Shown piece by piece: positions 56,228-64,000 of a stretch of DNA of 64,000 nt. The notes beneath the pieces were generated by a model that saw only the letters and a list, made by a program, of their open reading frames with translations, made no database searches and was not told where the DNA came from. The first letter of the stretch is position 1. Every line of letters begins with the position of its first letter. Position numbers and translations under genes: made by a program. The stretch is from Asterias amurensis (taxonomy: Eukaryota; Echinodermata; Asteroidea; Forcipulatida; Asteriidae), in NCBI RefSeq assembly GCF_032118995.1, contig NC_092650.1, positions 16,177,501 through 16,241,500 of the forward strand. Reading direction: 5' to 3'.

Positions 56228-56590
56228 GGTGGCACGGTTGGCTTGTGCGTAAAGCGCTCGCCTCTCACCAAGTTGACCCCGGTTCGATTCCCATTCGGGG
56301 CCATATGTGAGTTGAGTTGTGCGTTCGTTCTCTGCTGTGCCACTAGGGTTTTCCAGACTATCTGGTTTTCCTCCCTCAGGAAAAAATAAAACACTCTTGA
56401 TCTTGGCTGTGCTCCGTGGTCATAATGGGTTGATGTGGCTGGCAGCTGAATGCGCCCTTGCATGCCTGCTTCTCGAACATGTTGTAGCCCGTCCTTCGCA
56501 ATTCAGCTCTAGCTGCGAGTAAGGACGATTAGTCCCCCAAATTATTATTATTATTACTATTATTATTATTATTATTATTATTTTTATCTG
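56228..56590 (+). mobile_element. SINE S3, full length with (ATT)n tail
   Basis: Head GGTGGCACGGTTGGCTTGTG (A-box region) and CCGGTTCGATTCCCATTCGG (B-box), body CTCTTGATCTTGGCTGTGCT and AGCTCTAGCTGCGAGTAAGG, then an ATT microsatellite. The 3' part recurs inverted at 48225. Confidence 0.85.
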
Positions 56591-57075
56591 TTTGGATGAA
56601 AGTGTCATTTCAATACAGTGACAGAGTTGTATTAATGCTTCTTTTCACTGCTGTACCCAATTCAAAGCTCTACACCAAAATGGCTGCTTATACACCCAAA
56701 TGGATGGCCATTCACCAAAATGGCTGGCCTACAAGGGGGGATTACCCGGTGCTTGTCAAACCCCAAAATGTTGTACGGCAATAGTTGGTGGAAACAGAAA
56801 ATAGCAACTGTCTTTATTGTTATTGAACAAATAATGTGCAATCTTTAAAGAAATGTGTATTGTTTCTAAAACACCTTTAAAATAATCCAATTAGAATTGT
56901 ATCTCAATTGTGCAAAATAGCTTGTGAAATTCAAGTTTACAACACACATTATTCAAACTGTGTACCACAATCAATTGCAAGTAACTGAAATAAGTGTAAT
57001 GTGTATACTGACAAAAGTACTACAACTGTGAAGTTTATGAAGCTTTTGGAACTCAAAACGAGAACTTGTATCAGC
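56591..57075. other. No recognisable feature
   Basis: AT-rich with three CAAAATGG words (56675-56725). No gene, tRNA or paired repeat ends were seen. Confidence 0.3.
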
Positions 57076-57347
57076 TTAAAGGCAGTGGACACTATTGGTA
57101 ATTGTCAAAGACCAGTCTTCCCCTTGGTGTAACTCAACATTTGCATAAATAACAAACCTGTGAAAATTTGAGCTCAATCGGGCGTCGAAGTTGCCAGATA
57201 ACCATTATAGAAAAAAACACCCTTGTCACACTAAGTTGTGTGCTTTCAGATGCTTGATTTTGAGACCTCAAAATCTAGTTCTGAGGTCTCGAAATCAAAT
57301 TCAGTAATTAAATTTGAGTAATTACCAATAGTGTCCACTGCCTTTAA
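57076..57347 (-). mobile_element. MITE-A, internally deleted
   Basis: TTAA-AGGCAGTGGACACTATTGG to AGTGTCCACTGCCT-TTAA; about 270 bp. Confidence 0.92.
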
Positions 57348-57579
57348 GACTGTGTAAGTTTGATGTATATCTGTGATCTGTAGCCAAGTTTTTTTTTACA
57401 CCAGTTATTCTGTAATGTTCCTTTATTTAAAATACAGGTTGGTTGTATGCATCTTAAACATTTATTGGAATAATAAATAAGGGTGATAGCACCCTGTACG
57501 TTGAGCTTGTTTGTTTGGTACCGGTAACTACTCAATTTTATCGCCATAAAAACATTCTTAGTGAGATTAGAAGCATTGG

Positions 57580-57946
57580 TTAAAGGCACTGTACACGTTT
57601 GGTAATTGTCAAAGACCAGTGTTTTCATTTTTGGTGTATCCCATCACAAGCATAAAAATAACAAACCTGTGAAAATTTAGGCTCAATTGGTCATCGAAGT
57701 TGCAAGAAAATGATGAAAGAAAAAACATGAGTTTGTGTGCTTTCAGATAGGAATTAAAGACTTCTGGCTAGAAGTCTTTTATTATTTTAGTGAGAAATTA
57801 CCTCTTTCTCACAAAATACGTTACTTCAAAGGGAGTAATTTCCGACAATGTTTTATACTATCAACTGCTCTCCAATGATCGTTACCAAGTCAGGGTTAAG
57901 TTAATATTTGTTTTGAGTAATTGCCAAACATGTACCTTTCCTTTAA
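57580..57946 (-). mobile_element. MITE-A-related variant
   Basis: TTAA-AGGCACTGTACACGTTTGG and CAAACATGTACCTTTCC-TTAA ends, with the MITE-A interior and a GACTTCTGGCTAGAAGTCTT hairpin instead of the usual central one. The 46433 copy has a similar hairpin. Confidence 0.82.
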
Positions 57947-59140
57947 TAGTATTCATCTATTTTGAGAGAGAAATATTTAGCCTTTTTGAGATTATGGCAG
58001 ACACAATCTGGCAATATAAGGTTTGGGTACATTTTTCTGTATACATGTACACCCAAATTACATGGTGTACTCCAGTGTCCACCATACCTCAAAAAGGCTA
58101 ATGGTGTCAACAATTTTTAACCCAAAATATTTTAATCTTGGGGTTGGTTTCTGTTTACTGTTTGGGAATGCTGCAGCTAGAGATGCAGTTGGTACCCGCT
58201 GTCGCCTCACCATGAAGCTGGATTCAACATTCGTGTTAAAATCCATTGGTATTTAAATTTGTCGTTTTCTCTCTGTAGACTACCCCAAAATTTATCCGAA
58301 CTTTCACAGGTGACTTTTATTGTGCATCTTTCTTGATAATCAGCAATACATCGACAAAATTAACCTAGCTCCCTATTTACTATTTACGAAAAACAAGAGG
58401 AAGTGAATTTGTAAAGCATCTTGAAGACTGATTTGCCTCTTAGTCTAATTAAAATGCATAAATTATCTCTAAACAAAATGGGGGGGGGGGGGAGGAGAGA
58501 CCCGGGACCAGGGACTCGAGTGTGGACCCAGCACTGGCAAAATAACTGAACATTTTGCTTATTATAAAGAAACACTGGAAAGGTGTCCTGGTGGTTTTCC
58601 CCTTGAAAGGGTCTAGTAATTTTAAATTGAAATAGGCCTTTATGGTTGCACAAAATATTACAATTCTCTTACTTCTATGACTGTCTTTTTTCACACTGAT
58701 AGAATTATATTAAGAGCAGTAGAGGGCGCCGTTGTTACTTCCCTGAGTCGCCGCATGGTGGCGCCCTAGCTTGTGACCGCTACAAAACCCTGCACGAACT
58801 TCTTGGAGCGAACTTGCAGTGCATGTGCCGTGTTCCCATCCTCTCTCGTTCCTAAAAATGTTACTACAATTCTACCTCAATGCTACAACTATTTATCGGA
58901 TTTCAAAGGTGAGTATTGCTATTACATGATGGTACATTTAAGCGTTTAATACCCATATATCTTCAATTGTCGTTGTTTTCAGGTGAATTTGCATACCTCC
59001 TACCTTTTGGTAATCGAATGTTAACTTAATCAATTCAATTTCAATCAATCAATCAATTCAATTTCAATCAAACATTCACAACATCCGCATCTCGTCATGT
59101 CGCCCAACCAGTTTACACCACACACTCACTCCTCCCTGGC
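57947..59140. other. Mostly featureless, with one possible non-coding exon edge
   Basis: No conserved coding sequence. A GC-richer patch (58715-58850, with a GGCGCC inverted pair) is followed by a good donor CAAAG-GTGAGT at 58909, which might belong to a 5' exon of CNOT10. The G run at 58479-58493 is low complexity. Confidence 0.3.
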
Positions 59141-59248
59141 CCGTATGGCGCCACCACTTTTTCATTCGATATGAACTAATAATAGTATCTAATTTAATGA
59201 GATATCCCTTTTTGTAAAAATGAGTGATAAAGTGGTGGCGCCATACGG
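59141..59248. mobile_element. MITE-N, 108-bp hairpin
   Basis: CCGTATGGCGCCACCACTTT and AAAGTGGTGGCGCCATACGG are exact inverted ends. GCCACCACTTTTTCACT near 10670 may be another relic. 59249-60000 shows nothing else. Confidence 0.85.
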
Positions 59249-60001
59249 AAAGTTATGCGAGATTCAATTGTTAATAAAGGCACATCCCAAAATAATGTCA
59301 GATTTGTAGTTTTCCACCCCCTGCCGTTTTACTTTACTCATCATGCTCATAATAGCTGGAGTAAGTAACTTGCCAACAGACCTGTTAACAGTCACAATGT
59401 CAATGTCATTTCATTTGTGTCCCCTTACCAGAATTTTTATGTAATGCTCTAAAAACCACTTTGATGTATAGTTCTAACTGCTTTGTAATGAATATCCTTT
59501 ATTTGTGCGTTTCTGTTTATAATTATATCTTTGCTTGTTTGCTTTTTATAGTTGTTCAGTGATTTTTATTATCTTCTGTGCTTTTTTATATGCCCTCTCT
59601 AGTGCCTTAACTAAATGTATTTTGGGGGATTTAGGAGACATACGCCTTTTGCCGGAAGTTATTTTTTAACTTTTATGCTGTCCTGGGCACCCCACTATTG
59701 TTTTACTTTGTTTTCTTAAATATTTTTAATGTATACATACATGTGCTTGTAGTATGTGATTGCCCGAATAAATATTATTATAATATTATTATTACCTCAG
59801 TTGAATTATTTACACTAAATACTATAATATTACTAGGCCTAAAAACATTTTGGAAAAAATACAAAAACTTACCAGATCCTGGAGCGAAACAGTCACAAAT
59901 GTTCCAGGTTGGTACGTCGCATCGCCATTTTGTGACTTCCCGATATTTTCAATGCTTTATTTTTTGGTAACCAAGCCCTGAACTGCAGGTACCAGCCAAT
60001 A

Positions 60002-60212
60002 GACCCTTCCCATGAAACATGTAAATTGCGTGCGCACTAACGTTTTTGGTTGGCAAAATGAGGGAGTATCGCGCTGTTTTGTACACGGCTAATGGGTGCG
60101 TGACGCAGACGCGATTGTGCGTCTGCTTAGTGCACAACTCTATGGCGTTTGCCAACCAACAGGGTCTGTACGCATGCGTGAATGTTATTAGCATATTTCA
60201 TGGGAAGGGTCC
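60002..60212. mobile_element. MITE-J, 211 bp
   Basis: GACCCTTCCCATGAAA and TTTCATGGGAAGGGTC inverted ends. Inner GGTTGGCAAA / TTTGCCAACC and GCGTGACGCAGACGC / GCGTCTGC arms extend the hairpin. Confidence 0.88.
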
Positions 60213-60628
60213 ATTGAATTGATGCCCTGCCGAGTAGTCTTGGTGAAAGACGTTTCTTGTTTTCCTTTCACGCACACCGCTTGTACAGTTTGTTGCCATG
60301 CATAGATCAGAATGTTGGTTGTGTGTGCCTATTATTTTATATTTGAAAATTTTGTAAAGATAAAAGTTACCAATATACATGTAGATGGATTTCAATAGGC
60401 GTCATCGGTCGCCATATTTGATGAATTGTGCATGCATGGAGAGCTACCATTGGCCGAGAGTCATGCGCAGCGCCTATACCCTTGCACTTTCCCTTGTTAA
60501 TACATCAAAGATGGCGGTTGATAATGCATTTTATATAACACCCAAGCAGCTCCTTGCCATTTGATTGGAGGATTGTCCGTCACGTGATAGCAAATAAAAG
60601 TACAATTGCACGCTGAGTCACACACCGT

Positions 60629-60705
60629 GCTTTTTCGTTCCATCCAAAAAGTACCATTGCACGCTGCCAGCGTGCAATGGTTCTTTTCGGATGGAACGAA
60701 AAAGC
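60629..60705. mobile_element. 77-bp near-perfect palindrome
   Basis: GCTTTTTCGTTCCATCCAAA and TTTCGGATGGAACGAAAAAGC (ends) pair through CATTGCACGCTG / CAGCGTGCAATG with almost no loop. It may be a minimal foldback or a hairpin relic. Confidence 0.8.
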
Positions 60706-60833
60706 TGAGTAAAAACATCACTGCGTGCGCGTGTCTTTGGTTACGCAGCAGGTGTTACTACAAGAAGGCATAGTAAAATGACTAGCATTCGGCTTCTACA
60801 GTTTAAATTGTTTGTTTTGAAAGTTGTATCTTT

Positions 60834-61428
60834 GGCGCGATCGGCCGATTGTGCAGGAATGGTTATGAGTGATCGGCAGATTGTGCAGGAATGGTTTTGC
60901 GCGATCGGCCGATTGTGCAGAAATTGTTTGGCGCGATCGGCTGATGTTCAGGGGCCGAATTCACAAAAACTGCAAATCAATCGTAGTGTGACGTCACTAT
61001 ATAAATCACTATGGTGATACTGAAAATTTGTCCTGCTATGAATTTTATTGCTTTGAGAAATCGCCCCAACGATCGGTTGAACGCGCGAAACCATTCCTGC
61101 ACGATCGGTCGATCGCGCAAACCCATTCCTGCACGATCGGTAGATCGCGCAAAACTTTTCCTGCACGATCGGTTGATCGCGCAAAGCTTTTCCTGCACGA
61201 TCGGTAGATCGCGCAAAGCCTTTCCTGCGCGATCGCTAATAACGGGAAAAAATACTCGTAGCGCAATCGGTCAATCGCGCAAAGATGTCATTGCTCGATC
61301 GACCGATTGTTGCGCGATCGACCGATTGTTGCGCGATCGACCGATTGCTGCGCGACCAATTGATCTTAATTTGATTGTTCAATAGCGCAGCGCAATCGGT
61401 TGATCGCGCAGATTGACCGATCGCGCCC
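60834..61428. mobile_element. Second foldback: inverted 32-bp arrays rich in GATCGRYCGAT
   Basis: The left arm (60834-60952) has 4 units at exact 32-bp spacing (TCGG at 60841, 60873, 60905, 60937; GGCCGATTGTGCAGGAATGG). The right arm has units in reverse at 61096, 61128, 61160, 61192 and 61224 (CCTGCACGATCGGTAGATCG), then a 19-bp repeat (61290-61350) and a closing GACCGATCGCGCC. Ends GGCGCGATCGGCC and GACCGATCGCGCC are inverted. A 107-bp centre carries TGACGTCA. No target duplication was found. 61430-61865 to its right shows nothing. Confidence 0.75.
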
Positions 61429-61865
61429 AACATATGTATTGTTACCCATCTATACCACCTATCTGTAGTAATCGTGGTAATGCATACATGTATTTGTAAT
61501 GTAGCGCTAATTGTAATTCAATGACAAGAATGTTGATTTCCAAAGCAATTTGGTGACTCCGTTTTCCATTTCATTTCATTTTTTTATCCCATTATTTTCC
61601 AATTTTGCCTAAATTTTTATTTATTATTTATTTATTACTGATGTCCAACAGCGGATAGCCGCCACTTACAGGAATCATTAAAATATGTATAAATATAAAT
61701 AAAGGCGTTCCCCCTTTACCATCCATGAATATGATTATGATGCTAGCTTCCTCTACTCTAGTTTATTAAGATAAATACACATACTGTATCAAACAAAGCT
61801 GTTCACTACTTCTCAATGTTGTCAACATTTTTGAGATGTTTTACCTGTTTGTTTTTTTCTTTCAG

Positions 61866-62143
61866 ATTGAGTGAGCTTTAGAACCAGCTAAGCCTGAAGG
61901 TTCTTGAAAATAATTTTAAACGGCAACATCCCCCACCCCCTCCTAGTAAAAACATTTTGAGAAAAAGATTGCAATTTCCCTTAGTTTGAAGTTTGTCCAA
62001 CTTCCACAGAGCCTGTATGTAAAAACACACTTACAAAGACCCTTACAAAACCCAACAAAACCTGTTAAATGTAGATCTATACTTACAACGACATTTTACA
62101 GACTATGCTTATGTGAGAAAAAAAACGAGAAAAAAACAAAAAC
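61866..62143 (+). promoter_or_regulatory. Putative 5' leader of CNOT10 with upstream start codons
   Basis: A strong acceptor (long T-rich tract then CAG, ending 61865) precedes this stretch, and a weaker one ends near 62101. If transcribed, the leader contains a three-codon uORF at 62105-62116 (ATG, CTT, ATG, TGA), 27 bp before the CNOT10 ATG. An A-rich run lies just before the start codon. Transcription start is unknown. Confidence 0.35.
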
Positions 62144-64000
62144 ATGGCTGACAAGGATAGTGGTAAGGAGAAAGAGGGTCCTTCGGAGTCCCCCGTCCCA
62201 TCCCCGATCCCGGTCATCACCGAAGAAGAGAAGGAACTAGCGACGGCAGCCAGTCATGACTTTGAGGCTGGACACTACGCTCCGTGCCTGGAGAAACTTC
62301 ACTCCCTCGCTAAGATGAGGAGCAACGATATTAAGGTCAACCATAATCTGACCGTGGCAAAGTTCTTCCAGTCCGGCTGTTCGAGGATAGATGATATGCG
62401 AAAGGGCCTCGGCAATGTGTGTTCTCAGGTAAGTCACTCTACCAGACCCTCAGGGAGGAATGTAAAATTCAAACAGGCGATATTATACAGGCCTGATACT
62501 TCACAGAGGCAATGAAGGTGATTGCCCCCATGCCCCCTGGTCATTGCCTTGGTGCCCTTAAAATACTACAGTAGAAATTTACAATTTTTTCATTGGGTGC
62601 CCTTTACCAAGTAGAATATGCCTTCAATTGGTACCCTTTCCCTTTCGAAAACGAAACATACAGGCCTGTTATATCTCGGTACCTTGAACCTTGTAATTAC
62701 CCTGGGATTCTCCCTAAAGGTTTACTGATTTCATGAGTGTTGTCGCTTGATTAACCCTTTCGATATCAAAGAAGCCGCAGCCGGCTTGTACCCCCAAAAT
62801 GTGATCCATAGCTACACAGTAGTTACAGGTTTAAAAAGGCTTCTGACTAGCACATCCAAACAAAGATATTAGTTAAAAATGGATGGTTGGTATAGATACA
62901 CTGCACCTGTGTTTTGTGTAGTACACTTTGCAATAAGAGAAGGGGGTTCGACCCCTCCCCCCACCTTGTGAATTGAATTATTCATAAGAGCTGTTGAATT
63001 ATTCATTATATGTAAACCAGGCCCATGTCAACTTGAGTGGTGGTATAGATACACTGGAAGACACTGACCATGCCATACTGTTCTTCAATCACGCCGTCAT
63101 CCTTTATCATATGAGGCAACATCACGAAGCCATCCGCATTCTGGAGAAGCTGTTCCAGATCATTGAACCACTAGGTGAGTACTTAGTTTGGTAGCTGCAT
63201 GTGGAAGCAAAAATGTCCTCAATTTGAGCCCACCATTTAGTGGTCAAGTTCTGGTCAAATTGTGGATTTGGTCATGAATTTGTGTACTTAAGGATTCGGG
63301 TACTTTTTCAAAATGTCCACAGATTTACATTAAACTTACAGGGTTTGAAGAGAATGATAGTGGAAAGCTTCCCTTCAAATATTACTAACTAAGGTTGTGT
63401 AGTTTTTGAGAAATGAGTAAAACAAGTCACAAAATCATTTTTGCCTCATGAGACCAAAATGGTTTTAGCATGTAAAATCCCCTTAACCAGTTATGATATT
63501 ATACCAAAACCATAGCATAACTGGTTAATACGTTTTTGTATGCTAAAACTGAGACGAAAATTATTACTTTTACTCATTTCTCAAAAACTACAGCACCTCA
63601 GTAAGTAAAATTTCAAGGGAAGCTTTCTACTATCATAATCTTCAAACTGTGTAAGTTTAATGTAAATCTGTGGACATTGTGTTTTTTGTTAGGAAAAAGT
63701 ACATATACCCTTTAAAGGCAGTGGACACTATTGGTAATTACTCAAAATAATTATCAGCATAAAACCTTACTTGGTAACGAGTAATGGGGAGAGGTTAATA
63801 GTATAAAACACTGTGAGAAACGGCTCCCTCTGAAGTGACATAGTTTTTGAGAAAGAAGTAATTTTCCACAAATTTGATTTCGAGACCTCAAGTTTAGAAT
63901 TTGAGGTCCCGAAATCAAGCATCTAAAAGCACACAACTTCCTGTGACAAGGGTGTTTTTTATTTCATTTATATCTCGCAAATTTGGCAACCAATTGAGCT
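62144..64000 (+). CDS. CNOT10: CCR4-NOT transcription complex subunit 10, 5' part (exons 1-2)
   Basis: Coding exon 1 is 62144-62428 (95 codons) and exon 2 is 63021-63174 (51 codons plus one base); the next donor GTGAG is at 63175 and the rest lies beyond the window. Exon 1 starts MADKDSGKEKEGPSES and has ITEEEKELATAASHDFEAG, matching the vertebrate start of TPR superhelix (ITDQEKELSTNAFQAF). Exon 2 carries the TPR segment DTDHAILFFNHAVILYHMRQ then HHEAIRILEKLFQIIEPL, nearly residue-for-residue the vertebrate pattern. CNOT10 with CNOT11 forms an accessory module on the N-terminus of CNOT1 in the deadenylase complex. Intron 1 holds a repeat (62480-62660); intron 2 holds MITE-C and MITE-A. Confidence 0.92.
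62480..62660 (+). repeat. Repeat family R5 in CNOT10 intron 1
   Basis: GGCAATGAAGGTGATTGCCC, CCTGGTCATTGCCTTGGTGC and ATTGGGTGCCCTTTACC match the family; it starts about 50 bp after exon 1. Confidence 0.55.
63288..63715. mobile_element. MITE-C, TTAA-flanked, abutting MITE-A
   Basis: TTAA-GGATTCGGGTACTTTTTCA and GGAAAAAGTACATATACCCT-TTAA ends, with a central AACCAGTTATG / CATAACTGGTT hairpin. Its right TTAA is also the left TTAA of the following MITE-A. Confidence 0.85.
63712..64000 (+). mobile_element. MITE-A, cut by the window edge
   Basis: TTAA-AGGCAGTGGACACTATTGG start and intact interior to CAATTGAGCT; it lies in CNOT10 intron 2. Confidence 0.93.

Noticed and set aside
1-64000. Integrated virus, LTR retroelement or Polinton
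   Set aside because: No capsid, integrase, protease, envelope or packaging ATPase similarity and no long terminal repeats were seen; retroelements here are LINE, SINE and possibly Penelope-like fragments.

Overview
This window is animal genomic DNA. It carries five conserved host genes with GT-AG introns, packed between and inside short non-autonomous transposons, tRNA-derived SINEs and tandem repeats. The genes are deuterostome-like. The intron density, repeat density and repeat style suggest an echinoderm, perhaps a sea star; the species is an inference from pattern only. I saw no bacterial operons, CRISPR arrays, rRNA or viral genes.

Layout. 1-3090: repeats only, including a SINE interrupted by a short retro-inserted segment with a 15-bp target duplication. 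3091-11799 (minus): complete ten-exon SHCBP1 homologue, 670 codons. 11800-12019: compact shared promoter with a perfect CRE. 12020-35312 (plus): complete twelve-exon dynein light intermediate chain (DYNC1LI), 475 codons; its start codon lies in a YY1/TISU-like element. 35313-45311: gene-poor, with MITEs, SINEs and a LINE remnant. 45312-53222 (minus): nine-exon IMPACT homologue, 287 codons. 54870-56003 (plus): GFOD-type oxidoreductase in one coding exon, divergent from IMPACT. 56004-62143: repeats. From 62144 (plus): first two coding exons of CNOT10, running off the right edge. In all four spliced genes the reading frame is continuous across every proposed junction.

The genes are housekeeping factors, not one pathway: cytokinesis (SHCBP1), dynein cargo transport (DYNC1LI), control of GCN2-dependent translation (IMPACT), an orphan Gfo/Idh/MocA protein (GFOD) and mRNA deadenylation (CNOT10). 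From memory, human DYNC1LI1 and CNOT10 are neighbours on 3p22, while DYNC1LI2, GFOD2 and SHCBP1 lie on chromosome 16, so part of this neighbourhood looks ancient.

The most unusual structures are mobile. A 1,050-bp foldback element in IMPACT intron 1 has arms that are inverted 16-bp minisatellite arrays, and it is flanked by a perfect 9-bp direct repeat. A second, unrelated foldback before CNOT10 has inverted 32-bp arrays. A hAT-like MITE (8-bp target duplication confirmed in two copies) inserted at, and duplicated, the 5' splice site of SHCBP1 exon 9. The dominant MITE family targets TTAA, shown by a copy that splits another MITE and so reveals its empty site.
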